Shown here: positions 1 through 10,466 of the stretch, piece by piece
Layout of the letters: every line of letters starts with the position of its first letter
Position numbering within the stretch: the stretch's first letter is position 1
NCBI RefSeq assembly: GCF_011601315.1
Contig: NZ_JAAORA010000002.1
Span: 310,001-374,000 of the forward strand
Length of the DNA: 64,000 nucleotides
Direction of reading: 5' to 3'
Origin: Candidatus Chlorobium masyuteum
Lineage (GTDB): Bacteria > Bacteroidota > Chlorobiia > Chlorobiales > Chlorobiaceae
The notes under the pieces: generated by a model
Told to the model about the DNA's origin: nothing
What the model saw: the letters and a program-made list of their open reading frames with translations, nothing else
The model's database searches: none
Translations under genes and position numbers: made by a program

Positions 1-299
1 AGGAGGTGATTCAGCGGATCAGTGAGATGGCTGAAGCGGAGTGCCTCAAAAACCGGGATGAAACCGGCAGTATTGGTGAAAAAGAGTGTGTCATCGACGG
101 TTTTTCGCTTGACAGCGAGAGTTTTGATCTCTATATCCAGCGAAGCATGAGCAGTACAGAGAGTGAAGGCGATGACGGCTTTTGTGTTGAGCTTGACAGT
201 GAAGCCCTTTCAAAGCGAACCGGCACGATGCCATCGGATTTTTCGCATGACCCCAAGGCGGTTTTTTCAAAGCTGAAAAAACCGGGTACGAACGCATGA
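1..299 (+). CDS. Unrecognised protein, C-terminal part (5' end outside window)
   Basis: The reading frame is open from the window edge to a TGA at 297-299 and gives about 98 residues. A GTG at 6-8 could be read as a start, but the frame stays open upstream of it and the AGGAGG at 1-6 overlaps it, so this is more likely the tail of a longer gene. The visible part is acidic and serine-rich, with a basic end (FSKLKKPG). I recognise no domain. Its stop overlaps the ATG of the next gene (ATGA, 296-299), so the two are probably co-transcribed. Confidence 0.55.
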   Translation, partial: EVIQRISEMAEAECLKNRDETGSIGEKECVIDGFSLDSESFDLYIQRSMSSTESEGDDGFCVELDSEALSKRTGTMPSDFSHDPKAVFSKLKKPGTNA

Positions 300-1096
300 A
301 GCGGCAGGAACGGGAGCCGCTCAGCAAGGAAAAACTGCGCAAATATACAAGACTCCATCAGAAAAAACAGCGGGAGCGGGAGGGGCTTTTTCTTGCAGAA
401 GGGCTTCGCACCGTCACCGAACTCTGCCGGAACCTTCCGGATGAAGAGATGCTTGTTGCCCTTCTGATTCGTGAAACGCAGCCGGATGATATTGAATTTA
501 CTCAAGTCTTCCGGGGGAAAGTTTTTTCGATAAGTGACAGAGAGTGTTCACAACTTGCCCAGACCACAACTCCTCAGGGTGTGTTCGGTGTTTTTCGACA
601 GCTGCCCGATCCGGAGCCCTTCGGTGAAGGAAAAAAGGGAGCCTCCTTTATTGTTGTGCTTGATGATGTTCAGGATCCCGGCAATGTGGGAACCATACTC
701 AGAACAGCGGTCTGGTTCGGAGCTGACGGCGTGATCTGCAGTGGAGGAACCGTTGACCGGTACAACGCAAAAACCGTTCGTTCTTCAGCCGGAAGCATTT
801 ATGCCATACCTCATTACAGGGTTGAACATGTGGCCGATGAACTCAATCGGCTTAAGGCGCTTGGTTATTGTATTATTTCCGCTTCGCTTGAGGGAAAGGA
901 TTTCAGGGAGTTCAGCGCCCGGCCTGAAAAACAGGTGCTGGTTATCGGCAATGAAGCCAACGGGGTGAGTGAGCAGGTTCAGGCACTTTCCGACAGGCTT
1001 GTACGGATACCGCATGCAGGAAAAAAGGCGCGGGTTGAATCGCTTAACGCTTCGGTCTCCGCGGCCATATTAATAGAGCGGATGCTGCTTGATTAA
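296..1096 (+). CDS. TrmH/SpoU-family RNA 2'-O-ribose methyltransferase
   Basis: A 266-residue SPOUT-class methyltransferase that would transfer a methyl group from SAM to a ribose 2'-OH in rRNA or tRNA. The three SPOUT motifs are visible: motif 1 LDDVQDPGNVGTILRTA (about residues 122-138), motif 2 VIGNEANGVSEQV and motif 3 RIPHAGKKARVESLNASVS near the C-terminus, which form the trefoil-knot SAM pocket. The N-terminal 90 residues look like the SpoU substrate-binding domain, including KKQREREGLFLAEG. The ATG overlaps the preceding stop. Sequence alone does not settle whether it acts on rRNA (RlmB-like) or tRNA. Confidence 0.9.
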   Translation: MKRQEREPLSKEKLRKYTRLHQKKQREREGLFLAEGLRTVTELCRNLPDEEMLVALLIRETQPDDIEFTQVFRGKVFSISDRECSQLAQTTTPQGVFGVFRQLPDPEPFGEGKKGASFIVVLDDVQDPGNVGTILRTAVWFGADGVICSGGTVDRYNAKTVRSSAGSIYAIPHYRVEHVADELNRLKALGYCIISASLEGKDFREFSARPEKQVLVIGNEANGVSEQVQALSDRLVRIPHAGKKARVESLNASVSAAILIERMLLD

Positions 1097-1102
1097 TGTA
1101 TA

Positions 1103-1957
1103 TCAAACGAGCAGAACCGGATAGTCAATTTCACGGACCAGCTCATGCACGCTCTCCTTTGGGAGCTTCATCCGGTCGCTGAGGATGAGCAGTCCGGAAG
1201 CTGCCATGCGGATGTAGCGCACAACTGTTTTTCCGTTTTTGAGCGGCAGATGATGGTACTCCACAGCAGTATTGGTGAGTACTCTCTCTTGTTTGAGTGC
1301 CCTCTCCATTTCAAGGCTCTCTTCATAGCTCTCTGCGAGCAGAAGCAGATGGAGCGTGTTGCCGGGGTTTTTAAGGCTGATTGCTGTCGAGAGTGCGAGA
1401 TGAGCCCCTTCCGATCCGTCATAGAGTACGAGCAGAGATCCTTCGCTTGCCGAGAAGCCGGGCCTCATGAGCAGGAGTGGCTTTTTCCCCTCGGCAAGGG
1501 CTCTTCTTGCTGTTGAACCCAGCCCTTTGCGGCATGAGGGCGAACGTCCGCTGCGGCCAAGCACAAGGAGATCCTCATCAGGCGCAGCGGCGATTACCTC
1601 TGCGGGCACCACTCCCCGGCAAACCCTGAATGAGTACTCCACGTTGCACTCTCCTGCGACACGCTGCAGGGAACTCTCAGCCTCTCTTGCCTGTAGTTTT
1701 ACTGAACGCTCCAGCTGAACGGTGTCGATTTTTTCCGGTTCGGCCGTGTACATGCGGATTTCATGGCTGAAGGGTAGATCGGCCATCCGGAACAGATTGA
1801 TATCTTCGACAAAAATACCGGTAAGATCCGCCTGCATCAGACGGGCAAGTTCTGCTGCGGCGTTGAGCGATGCGTTGCTGTGCGCCGAACAGTCGAGGGC
1901 TACGGTGATATGGCGGAAGCGTATAGTATGCTCTTTCGATGGTATCAGGAGTTTCAT
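1103..1957 (-). CDS. Tandem-domain universal stress protein (UspA family)
   Basis: 284 residues with two Usp folds in series, the double-domain form common in environmental bacteria. The N-terminal domain starts at FRHITVALDCSAHSNASL and carries an ATP-type loop, LVLGRSGRSPSCRKGLGSTA (G-x2-G-x9-G-S/T). The second domain starts near LLVLYDGSEGAHLAL and has lost most of the nucleotide loop, ending SGLLILSDRMKLPKESVHEL. Such proteins usually bind ATP or AMP and are induced by starvation or stress; no specific role can be read here. An AGGA sits 8 nt before the ATG. It converges on the methyltransferase with a 6-nt gap and lies 18 nt downstream of the Lon-like protease, so the two are probably one unit. 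Confidence 0.88.
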   Translation of the reverse strand: MKLLIPSKEHTIRFRHITVALDCSAHSNASLNAAAELARLMQADLTGIFVEDINLFRMADLPFSHEIRMYTAEPEKIDTVQLERSVKLQAREAESSLQRVAGECNVEYSFRVCRGVVPAEVIAAAPDEDLLVLGRSGRSPSCRKGLGSTARRALAEGKKPLLLMRPGFSASEGSLLVLYDGSEGAHLALSTAISLKNPGNTLHLLLLAESYEESLEMERALKQERVLTNTAVEYHHLPLKNGKTVVRYIRMAASGLLILSDRMKLPKESVHELVREIDYPVLLV

Positions 1958-1975
1958 TGTTGTTCCTGTGCATGG

Positions 1976-4396
1976 TTAATCTTCGTCTTCACTTGACGAT
2001 GCTGTGAATTTTCTGATTTTTTCTGCCATCTCCTTCAGCTTCGCTACAACCATGCCATTGACGGTACCGGGGGGGTAGTTTCCGGATTTATCCAATACGC
2101 CAGCCGGAACGCCGGTCAGCAACTCGATGCCTTCATCAATATGGGTCACCGGATAGATGGAGAAACGCCCTTTTTTTGCTGCATTGACCACATCGCTTCG
2201 GAGCATGAGGTTGTCAACATTTGAAGCTGGTATCAGTACACCCTGTTTTCCACTCAGTCCTCTTGCGTTGCAGAGATCGAAAAACCCTTCAATTTTTTCG
2301 TTGACTCCGCCGATTGCCTGAACCTGACCGAACTGGTTTACCGATCCGGTTACCGCAAACCACTGCCGGATGGGTACTCCCGAGAGGGCCGAAAGCAGTG
2401 CATACAGCTCGGCTGACGATGCACTGTCGCCATCCACTCCGCTGTATGACTGCTCGAACACAAGGGATGCGGAGAGTGAGAGCGGCTGATCGATGGCGAA
2501 TCTTGCCCCGAGAAAGCCTGAGAGGATCAGGACTCCTTTTGAGTGGATCGGTCCGCCCATCTCTACTTCCCGTTCAATATCAATAACCTCTCCCTTACCG
2601 AGCCGGACTCTTGCCGTTATTCTTCCGGGGTGTCCGAAGCTCTGACCTCCGGGTGAGTAGATAGCCAGTCCATTGATCTGGCCGACTTTTTCCGACTCCG
2701 TATCGATAAGGATAGAGTTTTTCAGGGTTGCCTCCCTGATCTTTTCCTGGATTCTGGAAGAGCGCAGCACTCTTGCGTCAATCGCCTTCTGAACATCGGC
2801 TGCTTTCACGAGCTTTCTTTTGGCCGATGCGGCATAGTAGTCTGCTTCCCGGACCAGATCGCTGATGCTCTGCAGGTGCGCACTCAGTTTTGTGGAGTCG
2901 CCGGTAATCCTGCTGCCGTGCTCAATCACTCTTGCCACCGCACCACGGTCAAAATGACGGAGTTTGTCCGTTTTGGCGATGGCGCTGATAATGCGGGCGT
3001 AGGCAAGCTTTCCGTCACCGTCAAAGGGGAGCTCATCTTCAAAATCTGCGGCGACTTTGAATAGTTCACTGAAGTCAGGATCGTAGACGTTGAGCAGATA
3101 GTAGAGCTGTCGCTCTCCGATAAGAATAACCTTGATATCGAGCGGAATAGGTTCCGGTTCAAGCGATACCGTGCTGACAAGGCTGTAGAGCTGGGCCAGT
3201 GATTCAATGCGAATCTGGCGTGTTCTCAGGGCTTTTTTCAGCGCTTCATAGGCCAGAGGCTCAAGCAGCAGTCTTCTTGCATCAATCAGCAGGTAGCCCC
3301 CGTTTGCCCGATGCAGGGCACCCGGTTTGATCAGCGTAAAGTCGGTGAGAAGGGTGCCCATCTGCGAGATGTGTTCAATGTCCCCGACCAGATTCTGGCA
3401 GGCGGGTTTGTCTTCGTAAACGACCGGAGTACCCTCTCTCTTGCTGTTGTCAACTATGACGTTGATCCGGTAACGGTTGAGCAGGGCGCCTTTCTGCTGA
3501 AATTTTCCGGTAGAGAGCCCGAGCAGCATCTCTCTTGGATCGGGCTCTTTTTCAAGGAACTGATCGAAGTTTTCAATGATGTCGTTTTCCAGCGTCTCAA
3601 AATATTCGATAACCTCGCTGAGTGAGGCATAGCTGTTTTTGAGTTCAGCCATCAGGGGTTTGACCGCAAAATTGGCAATGTTGCGGTTGAGCTCATTGAT
3701 TTTTTCCTGTGTTTCCCTCTGCCATTTCGGGATCTGGACCATAATGAGCTGCATGGCCGATTTCAGGTTTGTGATCTCCTTCTCTATTGCCTCCCGCTCC
3801 TTTTTGTTGAGAGTCATAAACTCTTCGGGCTTGAGTACCTCTCCGTTCTTTTCGGGCGCAAAGGCGAATCCTGCGGGAGTTCTTATCAGTGCAATATGCT
3901 GTTCAGCAGCTTTTTTTTCGAGATCTTCAAAGGCTTCGGACTGATGTTCCTGAAATTTTTCGCGGATATTCTTTTCCTGAACCTGATACTCTTCACTGCT
4001 GAATGCAGAGGGTATAACGGTTAAGAGTGCCTCGACAAGGTGTTCCATATCACGGGAAAGTGTGGCGGCTTTTCCAGGCGGAAGTTTCAATGCCCCGGGG
4101 TGTCTCGGCTGCTTAAAGTTGTTGACATAGCACCAGTCGGATGGTACCGGTGCGAGAGGGGCAATCGTTGCAAGAAATTGCATGATTGCAGTCTGTTTTC
4201 CGGTGCCGTTTGGTCCGAGGGCAAACAAATTGAAGCCGTCATGCTTTATACCCATGCTGAAGGCTATGGCCTCAAAGGCCCGCTCCTGGCCGGTGGCTTT
4301 TATCGGGCCGTCAAGATCGGCCGTATTGCGGAAGCTGAATTCTCCGGGGTTACAGGTTTTGTAAAGTTTTTCCGGAGAGAGCTTTTCGGGAAGAGA
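1976..4396 (-). CDS. Lon-like ATP-dependent protease (LonB/YcbZ type)
   Basis: An 806-residue AAA+ protease of the Lon-related group (E. coli YcbZ/LonH type) rather than classical Lon: the ATPase and a long coiled segment precede an S16 peptidase domain and there is no Lon N-terminal domain. Visible features are a Walker [11 protein letters not shown], a hydrophobic beta strand with [13 protein letters not shown], and the Ser-Lys dyad, Ser658 in [14 protein letters not shown] and Lys701 in NEKIEGF. An upstream ATG at 4438 would add 14 residues. I chose 4396 because AGGAG lies 8 nt before it and the family-like sequence starts there. Expected role: cytoplasmic degradation of selected or damaged proteins. 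It is followed by the Usp gene. Confidence 0.9.
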   Translation of the reverse strand, partial: SLPEKLSPEKLYKTCNPGEFSFRNTADLDGPIKATGQERAFEAIAFSMGIKHDGFNLFALGPNGTGKQTAIMQFLATIAPLAPVPSDWCYVNNFKQPRHPGALKLPPGKAATLSRDMEHLVEALLTVIPSAFSSEEYQVQEKNIREKFQEHQSEAFEDLEKKAAEQHIALIRTPAGFAFAPEKNGEVLKPEEFMTLNKKEREAIEKEITNLKSAMQLIMVQIPKWQRETQEKINELNRNIANFAVKPLMAELKNSYASLSEVIEYFETLENDIIENFDQFLEKEPDPREMLLGLSTGKFQQKGALLNRYRINVIVDNSKREGTPVVYEDKPACQNLVGDIEHISQMGTLLTDFTLIKPGALHRANGGYLLIDARRLLLEPLAYEALKKALRTRQIRIESLAQLYSLVSTVSLEPEPIPLDIKVILIGERQLYYLLNVYDPDFSELFKVAADFEDELPFDGDGKLAYARIISAIAKTDKLRHFDRGAVARVIEHGSRITGDSTKLSAHLQSISDLVREADYYAASAKRKLVKAADVQKAIDARVLRSSRIQEKIREATLKNSILIDTESEKVGQINGLAIYSPGGQSFGHPGRITARVRLGKGEVIDIEREVEMGGPIHSKGVLILSGFLGARFAIDQPLSLSASLVFEQSYSGVDGDSASSAELYALLSALSGVPIRQWFAVTGSVNQFGQVQAIGGVNEKIEGFFDLCNARGLSGKQGVLIPASNVDNLMLRSDVVNAAKKGRFSIYPVTHIDEGIELLTGVPAGVLDKSGNYPPGTVNGMVVAKLKEMAEKIRKFTASSSEDED

Positions 4397-4454
4397 CATC
4401 GTGATCGCTCCTGTTTGGGTTGATCCTGGTCGCGGCATTCCTTTTTAAAATACA

Positions 4455-4490
4455 AAACCTCCGCAACCGTTATAACGTTTGCGAAGGTTT
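4455..4490 (-). terminator. Rho-independent terminator after terC
   Basis: A 17-bp inverted repeat with two mismatches (left arm 4455-4471, right arm 4474-4490) and a very short loop. On the minus strand it is followed by TATTTTAAAAA. It lies about 60 nt past the terC stop and before the Lon-like gene, so it probably separates the two minus-strand units. Confidence 0.65.
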
Positions 4491-4551
4491 CAACTACTGC
4501 AATTCAGCCCCTTTTTAGATACGGGCAACTGTTCTAACCATAGCACGCCTT

Positions 4552-5307
4552 TTAAGCGTTCTCCCCGTCAATATTCATGGTCGGATGCAGATGTACCGGT
4601 GTTGCGGGTTTTTTGCGGAGACGGATGTTGAGCATTTCAACCGAAACGGAAAAGGCCATGGCAAAATAGATGTACCCCTTTGGTATCTCAAAACCGGCAC
4701 CCTCGGCAAGCAGGGTGACGCCGACAAGAATAAGAAAACTCAGGGCGAGCATTTTGATGGTCGGGTGCTCTTCGACAAAATCACTGATGGATTTTGAGGC
4801 AACCATCATAATGCCGATCGAGATCATGATGGCGATGATCATCACCTCCACATCTTTGGCAAGACCGACCGCAGTGATGACGGAGTCAAGCGAAAAAACA
4901 ATGTCGATGACGGCTATCTGAAGCATGGTGACGGCAAAGCTGCCGGCTGAAGTGCGTTTTTTCTCCTCTTCCGATCCCTCAAGGCTCTGGTGGATCTCCT
5001 GGGTGCTTTTTGCCAGCAGAAAGAGACCGCCGCCGATCAGAATAAGGTCTCTGCCGGTAACATGGTGCTCAAGAACGCTGAAAAGGCCGGCAGTGAGCCC
5101 CATAACCCAGGTGATTGAGAGCAGCAGAGCTATTCTGGTCAACATGGCCAGACCAAGGCCGATAAGTCTTCCCTTCTGCTGCTGGTTTTTCGGCAGCCGT
5201 CCGACTATAATCGAAATAAAGATAATGTTGTCAATACCGAGAACAATTTCAAGCGCCGTAAGGGTTGCAAGGGCGATCCATGCTTCCGGCTGGGTGATCC
5301 ATTCCAT
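4552..5307 (-). CDS. TerC-family integral membrane protein
   Basis: 251 residues from the conserved start MEWITQPEAWIALATL. The frame is open 62 codons further upstream, but that part has no membrane or family character. The first helix contains the family signature LEIVLGIDNIIFISI, with acidic residues inside the membrane, and a second related motif DIVFSLDSVITAVGLA follows about 110 residues later, as expected of the two-fold TerC/LysE-like architecture. I count six to seven hydrophobic segments around a charged loop (EGSEEEKKRT). TerC relatives are linked to tellurite resistance and to manganese export at the cell membrane; here metal efflux is a reasonable guess only. It is divergent from the aldehyde dehydrogenase. 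Confidence 0.88.
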   Translation of the reverse strand: MEWITQPEAWIALATLTALEIVLGIDNIIFISIIVGRLPKNQQQKGRLIGLGLAMLTRIALLLSITWVMGLTAGLFSVLEHHVTGRDLILIGGGLFLLAKSTQEIHQSLEGSEEEKKRTSAGSFAVTMLQIAVIDIVFSLDSVITAVGLAKDVEVMIIAIMISIGIMMVASKSISDFVEEHPTIKMLALSFLILVGVTLLAEGAGFEIPKGYIYFAMAFSVSVEMLNIRLRKKPATPVHLHPTMNIDGENA

Positions 5308-5501
5308 AGTTGCGTAATAAGTGTTGCAGGCGGTTGTGTCATGTTTGTATGAAACCGTAATGTACCGAACAGGATTCCATCCGGCAAACAGTGTGTGCGA
5401 GAGTCGGGCTGATTTCTCTGATTTCATTACATTGTTTTCTACAGCCCCGGCATGACGCTTTTTCTGAAAGCAGGGGTTGAACCTGGTTATCACAATCTGT
5501 T

Positions 5502-6878
5502 ATGGGGGATTCTGTTCCTTCGGTATTGCGTACCACCTTTGAGGGGGGCACCACCCGCTATTTTTCATGGAGGCGGTCACAACTGCTGGCGCTTGAAACG
5601 TTTCTTGTTGAACGGGAAAAAGAGATAGCCTCGGCACTCCATGCAGATTTCAGAAAATCAGCGGCAGAGACTTTTTTGACTGAAACGGGATACCTCCGGA
5701 GTGAAATCCGCTTTGCCTTGAAGCATCTGAAATCATGGATGAAGCCTCAACGGGTTGCTGTTCCGCTCATCTATCAGCCGGCAACAGGTTATTACTGCCG
5801 TGAACCATATGGCGTTGTGCTGATCATCGGCGCATGGAACTATCCCCTGAACCTTACGCTTGCTCCGCTCATCAGCGCAATTGCTGCGGGTAACTGTGCG
5901 GTCGTGAAGCCTTCGGAACATGCGCCGCATACATCAGCGGTTATTGCGTCAGGGCTTGGAGATTATCTTGACCGGAGTGCGATTTGTGTTGTTGAGGGTG
6001 GTGTTGAAGAGTCCCGTGCCCTGCTGGAAGAGCGGTTTGACTATATTTTTTATACCGGAAGCCGGATGACCGGCAGGGAGGTCATGCATGCTGCGGCGAA
6101 ACATCTGACGCCCCTGACGCTGGAACTTGGCGGGAAATGCCCTTGTATTGTGGATGGATCGGGCGATCTCCGGGTAGCTGCACGGCGTATTGTGTGGGCA
6201 AAGTTTTTAAATGCCGGCCAGACCTGTATTGCACCGGATTATGTTCTGGTCGAGCAACAGAGTGAGGCTGAGCTGATCAGGCATATGCATGAGGCGCTTG
6301 CCGATTTTTACGGTGATGATCCCCGTTCAAGTCCGGATTTCCCCCGTATCGGAAATGCATATAATTTTTTAAGGCTTGAAAAGCTGCTTGCAGGTTCGGT
6401 GCCATCTGCAGGAGTTTTCACCGATCATAGTGAGCGTTACATCCCTCCGACTATTTTGCAGGGAGCCTCTATGGATTCCGCGCTCATGCAGTCGGAGATT
6501 TTCGGTCCTCTTCTGCCGGTTATTGCCTATACCGGTATGGAAGAAGCAATGAGCTGCATCCGGCGAGAAAAAGCACCGCTTGCACTCTATCTGTTTTCTT
6601 CAGTCAAGAGCGTGCAGGAGAGGGTGTTGCTGCACTCCAGGTCGGGCGGAGTCTGTATTAATGATCTGCTCTTTCAGGCGAGCATGCACCATCTTCCTTT
6701 CGGCGGTCTCGGCAGCAGCGGATTTGGTGCTTATCACGGCAGGGCAGGCTTTGACACCTTCTCTTTTCAGCGGAGTATTCTGGAGCGCTCACTCTACCCT
6801 GATCCCGCTCTGCGCTACCCGCCCTACGGCAGGTTGAAGTTCCGGTTGCTTAAAATGCTTGTTACCCACTTCCAGTAG
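5502..6878 (+). CDS. NAD(P)-dependent aldehyde dehydrogenase, class 3-like
   Basis: 458 residues, the short ALDH3-like form lacking the N-terminal extension of larger ALDHs. It should oxidise medium or long-chain aldehydes to carboxylates. Markers are the cofactor strand [28 protein letters not shown], the general base Glu208 in [11 protein letters not shown], and nucleophile Cys242 in [14 protein letters not shown]. The C-terminal [15 protein letters not shown] is also typical. The ATG at 5502 has no clear ribosome binding site. It faces terC across a 194-bp divergent promoter region. The physiological substrate cannot be told from the context. Confidence 0.92.
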   Translation: MGDSVPSVLRTTFEGGTTRYFSWRRSQLLALETFLVEREKEIASALHADFRKSAAETFLTETGYLRSEIRFALKHLKSWMKPQRVAVPLIYQPATGYYCREPYGVVLIIGAWNYPLNLTLAPLISAIAAGNCAVVKPSEHAPHTSAVIASGLGDYLDRSAICVVEGGVEESRALLEERFDYIFYTGSRMTGREVMHAAAKHLTPLTLELGGKCPCIVDGSGDLRVAARRIVWAKFLNAGQTCIAPDYVLVEQQSEAELIRHMHEALADFYGDDPRSSPDFPRIGNAYNFLRLEKLLAGSVPSAGVFTDHSERYIPPTILQGASMDSALMQSEIFGPLLPVIAYTGMEEAMSCIRREKAPLALYLFSSVKSVQERVLLHSRSGGVCINDLLFQASMHHLPFGGLGSSGFGAYHGRAGFDTFSFQRSILERSLYPDPALRYPPYGRLKFRLLKMLVTHFQ

Positions 6879-6942
6879 GGAGCGGTGGCAGGATAATCAG
6901 AGTGCTCTTTTGAACATTAAAACCGGTTTTGATGAGAAAATT

Positions 6943-7713
6943 ATGAAAAAAACAGCGCTTGCGCTTGGTGGTGGAGCGGTGCTCGGTGCCGCCCATGTCG
7001 GAGTACTCAGGGCTGTAAATGAACTCGACATTCAACTCTCCATGGTCAGCGGTACCAGTATAGGAGCATTTATCGCGGCACTCTACGCTTTCGGAAAAAG
7101 CTGGGAAGAGATACGTGATATCGCCCTTGAGATCAACTGGCTTGACCTTTCGGGTCTGGCTCTTTCTCAGTTCGGACTTCTGTCCAACAAAAAATTCGGC
7201 ACGATGGTCACTGAGCTGCTTGGAAAACGGGATATCAGAGATGCCCTGATTCCGCTTGCCATTGTAGCTACAGATATCGGAGCGGGCCGGAAATTTGTTT
7301 TTACCGAAGGCGATGTGGCTCAGGCCGTAATGGCAAGCAGTTGTATTCCGGGTGTTTTCAAGCCTGTAGATTATCAAGGGAAGTTGCTTGTCGATGGGGT
7401 TCTTATGGAAAATGTTCCGGTTTCTCCGCTGATCGAAGGCGGCGCTGAATCGGTTATCTGCATTGATCTGCTTGCTTTCCATTGCTATAAAAAGCCCGAT
7501 AACATCATTGATCTGCTGCTCAATGCCTTCTACAGTACCATCATCAACACAACTGCCATACAGATTGCAGAAGCGGATTTATCGATTCAACCGGATCTTT
7601 CGGGATACAGCCTTCTTGATTTCAGCCAGGTAAAGGATCTCATGGAGGCGGGTTACACTGCTGCTCTGCCAGCCTTGAGCGGATGGGTTGGGGGTAGGCC
7701 GGTAGCTCCATAG
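6943..7713 (+). CDS. Patatin-like phospholipase (RssA family)
   Basis: 256 residues from [11 protein letters not shown]. The frame extends 28 codons upstream into the end of the aldehyde dehydrogenase gene, but the family motif starts right here. It has the glycine-rich oxyanion loop [14 protein letters not shown], nucleophile Ser39 in GTSIG, and the catalytic Asp151 in VDGVLMEN, giving the Ser-Asp dyad of patatin hydrolases. It should hydrolyse acyl esters of membrane lipids or act as a thioesterase. There is no signal peptide, so it is probably cytoplasmic or membrane-associated. The protein ends soon after the domain, as in RssA of E. coli. Confidence 0.9.
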   Translation: MKKTALALGGGAVLGAAHVGVLRAVNELDIQLSMVSGTSIGAFIAALYAFGKSWEEIRDIALEINWLDLSGLALSQFGLLSNKKFGTMVTELLGKRDIRDALIPLAIVATDIGAGRKFVFTEGDVAQAVMASSCIPGVFKPVDYQGKLLVDGVLMENVPVSPLIEGGAESVICIDLLAFHCYKKPDNIIDLLLNAFYSTIINTTAIQIAEADLSIQPDLSGYSLLDFSQVKDLMEAGYTAALPALSGWVGGRPVAP

Positions 7714-7793
7714 CTTGGCAAGCTCTCTGTAAAGTGTTACCTTACCGCTAAAAGTCCATGTTTCTTTAACGTTGTAACGGAGAACCATTAGTG

Positions 7794-8342
7794 ATGAAGA
7801 GATTTTATGGCATAGTGCTTGGAGTACTTTCACTTGCAGCTTCAGGCCGGAGTGCCGAAGCTGCCATGCCCTATGCGAGTTTTTCCGGCGGGCTTGCCAT
7901 GCTGAGCTCTATTGACAGATCCTATGATTCCGGTTATGCTCTTGCCGGTGCAGCGGGTCTTGACCGAGGCAGATACCGTCTTGAAGCTGAGCTCGGGTAT
8001 CAGAAAAATGCGCTCAAAAATTCTGTTGCGGATATCTCCATGACGACCTATATGGCCAATGGCTATTATGATCTTGAGCTGCCGCTCGCGCAGGTAAAAC
8101 CGTTTGTAACTGCCGGTCTTGGTGTGGCAGAGTTCAATGATGATAACGGAGCAGGCAAGACGGTCAGCGACAGTGTGTTTGCCTGGCAGGTAGGTGCCGG
8201 AGCAGGATTCAGTGTTTCGCCTCTGGTTAACGTTGATGCCAGGTACCGGTATTTTTCAGCTTCCGATCCACAGCTTACCGGAAACAGCCGTTATGGTATC
8301 GGCAGTCATAATGTATCGGTTGGTTTGAGAATCGGACTCTGA
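7794..8342 (+). CDS. Outer-membrane beta-barrel protein (OmpA/Opa-like)
   Basis: About 182 residues. MKRFYGIVLGVLSLAASGRSAEA looks like a Sec signal peptide with cleavage near AEAA-MPY. The mature part has eight alternating amphipathic strands (for example YRLEAELGYQKNAL, MANGYYDLELPL, VKPFVTAGLGVAEF, VDARYRYFSA) and ends VSVGLRIGL, matching the outer-membrane C-terminal strand signature. It resembles small opacity-type or OmpA-like 8-strand porins. The start could be the GTG at 7791 or the ATG at 7794; a GGAG at 7779-7782 fits either. Function is unknown. Confidence 0.85.
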   Translation: MKRFYGIVLGVLSLAASGRSAEAAMPYASFSGGLAMLSSIDRSYDSGYALAGAAGLDRGRYRLEAELGYQKNALKNSVADISMTTYMANGYYDLELPLAQVKPFVTAGLGVAEFNDDNGAGKTVSDSVFAWQVGAGAGFSVSPLVNVDARYRYFSASDPQLTGNSRYGIGSHNVSVGLRIGL

Positions 8343-8570
8343 AAAGAGCCGGCTTCGGGTGTCCTGTCGCCTGACTGAGCATTTTACTGAATTTGAATGG
8401 ATTTTTTCAGGAGTACAACGTCTCTACCGTGGCAGGAACTTCAGTATGCCCGGGATAGTTTGAGGATAAGATTTTTTTTAGAGAGTCGAAGGACCGACCG
8501 TCTGGAGCAGTACGCAAATCCGGCTTTTACCGGTGTTTTGTAGTGAACCGCTAAAAAAAGTGAGGTTGCA

Positions 8571-9041
8571 ATGCCTATCCGCAAATTAAGGGAGTTCCTT
8601 GACAGTCATGCAGTCCGGTATTTTGTGCTCAGCCACTCTCCGGCGTATACAGCACAGGAAATTGCAGCGGCGGCTCATGTTCCGGGAAAAGAGCTTGCCA
8701 AAACGGTCATAGTCAGTATAAACGGCACTATGGCTATGGTGGTTCTGCCTGCTTCACGTCAGCTTGATTTCGAGCGTTTACGGGAAGTGACAGGAACGCG
8801 GGATGTTGAGCTCGCAGGAGAGCGGGAGTTTGCCGGCCTGTTTCCCGAATGCGAAATTGGAGCTATGCCGCCCTTTGGCAATCTCTATGGCATGGATGTT
8901 TATGTTGCAGAAGAACTTGAGGATGATGATGAAATCGCATTCAATGCCGGGTCACATAATGAGCTTTTGCGGCTCTCCTATGAAGATTACAAACGGCTGG
9001 TTCATCCTGAAGTTGCACGGCTTGCTCTCGATGTGAAGTGA
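8571..9041 (+). CDS. YbaK/ProX-type aminoacyl-tRNA deacylase family protein
   Basis: 156 residues, a free-standing domain related to the editing insert of prolyl-tRNA synthetase. Relatives hydrolyse mischarged aminoacyl-tRNAs such as Ala- or Cys-tRNA(Pro) in the cytoplasm. Conserved features are SPAYTAQEIAAAAHVPGKELAKTV with the substrate-contacting Lys44, the strand MVVLPASRQLDFERL, and PFGNLYGMDVYV followed by FNAGSHNELLRLS. A GAGG precedes the ATG. The 228-bp gap upstream (8343-8570) shows no gene. Which tRNA is edited cannot be decided from sequence. Confidence 0.88.
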   Translation: MPIRKLREFLDSHAVRYFVLSHSPAYTAQEIAAAAHVPGKELAKTVIVSINGTMAMVVLPASRQLDFERLREVTGTRDVELAGEREFAGLFPECEIGAMPPFGNLYGMDVYVAEELEDDDEIAFNAGSHNELLRLSYEDYKRLVHPEVARLALDVK

Positions 9042-9176
9042 ATGGAGCGGTCAAACTGGATTTTTCAGCAGGAAATGTTACCTTCCTTGATGTCAGCCTG
9101 AAGCTTGGGAAAAGGTTGTCATGATATCGTTGTCATGACAATTGCATTGCTCTATAGTTGTTTTGTTTCTCCCTTT

Positions 9177-10319
9177 ATGAAGATTGCCTTATACTCGGGA
9201 ACCTATGTCAAGGACAAAGATGGTGCTGTAAAATCGATCTATCAGCTTGTGGCTTCATTCAGGAAAAACGGCCATGAGCTTACCGTCTGGTCTCCTGATG
9301 TGTCGAGCCGGGATAATCATAATGGATTGACGGTTCATAAAATGCCAGCGGTACCACTTCCGCTCTATCCTGACTACAAAATCGGGTTTTTCAATGCGGA
9401 AACAATGCGGCAGCTTGACGAGTTTGCGCCTGATATTGTACACATCTCGACTCCGGATATTATCGGCAGAGCCTTTCTTCTCTATGCCCGAAAGAGATCA
9501 TTGCCGGTGGCATCAGCATTTCATACAGATTTCCCCTCTTATCTCAGTTATTACCATCTTGGATTTGCCGAAAAATATGCATGGAAATATCTGACATGGT
9601 TTTACAACAACTGTGATGTGGTTCTTGCTCCTAACGAGAGTGTCCGGCGAAAACTGCTTGACAAGAATATCAACAATGTCGAAATCTGGTCGAGGGGCAT
9701 AGACCGGGAGCTTTTTGACCCATTGCGCCGTTCCGAAAAACTTCGTGAAGCGTGGGATGCATCCGGCAAGAGTGTTATTGTCTATGCAGGAAGATTTGTG
9801 CTTTATAAGGATATAGAGGTTGTTATGCGGGTTTATGACCGGTTTATGGAGTCGGGCTTTGCCAGGAGTGTCAAGTTTGTTCTCATTGGGTCCGGCCCTG
9901 CAGAAGAGGAGATGAGAGAAAGAATGCCTGACGCAATTTTTACCGGTTATCTTACCGGAGTTGCACTCCCGGAGGCTTATGCAAGCGGTGATATCTTTTT
10001 TTTCCCTTCAACTACGGAGGCATTTTGCAATGTTGCCCTCGAAGCGCTCGCATCCGGACTTCCGGCAGTTGTCTCTGATGGCGGCGGCTGCAGAAATATT
10101 ATTGACAGATCGGGAGGCGGAGTTGTTGCCCGTGCCGGTGATGTTGAGGATTTCTTTACAAAATGCCGTGAGTTACACGAGCATTCCGGGCGGTACAGCG
10201 AGCTGAGATCCCTCGGGCTTGCCTATGCCGAAGCCCAATCATGGTCGACCGTTAACGGTGTTGTTATAGACCACTACAGCAAACTGGTCATGCAGTCAAC
10301 CGCTCCTGCCGGGTTGTAG
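9177..10319 (+). CDS. Glycosyltransferase, GT4 family (GT-B fold)
   Basis: 380 residues starting MKIALYSGTYVKDKDGAV, the usual first strand of GT-B enzymes; an upstream TTG at 9105 would add an unsupported 24 residues. The N-domain has FHTDFPSYLSYY. The C-domain has VIVYAGRFVLYKDIEVVMRV, the donor-binding FTGYLTGVALPEAYASGDIF and FPSTTEAFCNVALEALASG (the EX7E-type motif), then GVVARAGDVEDF. It resembles mannosyl- and glucosyltransferases that glycosylate diacylglycerol or phosphatidylinositol-type lipids. Donor and acceptor are not determined. No other envelope sugar gene lies next to it. Confidence 0.88.
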   Translation: MKIALYSGTYVKDKDGAVKSIYQLVASFRKNGHELTVWSPDVSSRDNHNGLTVHKMPAVPLPLYPDYKIGFFNAETMRQLDEFAPDIVHISTPDIIGRAFLLYARKRSLPVASAFHTDFPSYLSYYHLGFAEKYAWKYLTWFYNNCDVVLAPNESVRRKLLDKNINNVEIWSRGIDRELFDPLRRSEKLREAWDASGKSVIVYAGRFVLYKDIEVVMRVYDRFMESGFARSVKFVLIGSGPAEEEMRERMPDAIFTGYLTGVALPEAYASGDIFFFPSTTEAFCNVALEALASGLPAVVSDGGGCRNIIDRSGGGVVARAGDVEDFFTKCRELHEHSGRYSELRSLGLAYAEAQSWSTVNGVVIDHYSKLVMQSTAPAGL

Positions 10320-10466
10320 CAGCGGAGGTTCAGCCGGGATTGGGTTACGTTACTGCATTTCAGCGATGTGTTTCCGGAATGTGTTGACAACCTGAACTCC
10401 CCTCCAATTTCATGGTAGTGAAGTGCATGCGGTACCATGCCGCTCCAACTGTAATTTCCCTGCTTT

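Noticed and set aside
1-8. AGGAGG next to a GTG as the start of the first gene
   Set aside because: The Shine-Dalgarno-like bases touch the GTG with no spacing and the frame is open to the window edge, so an upstream start is more likely.
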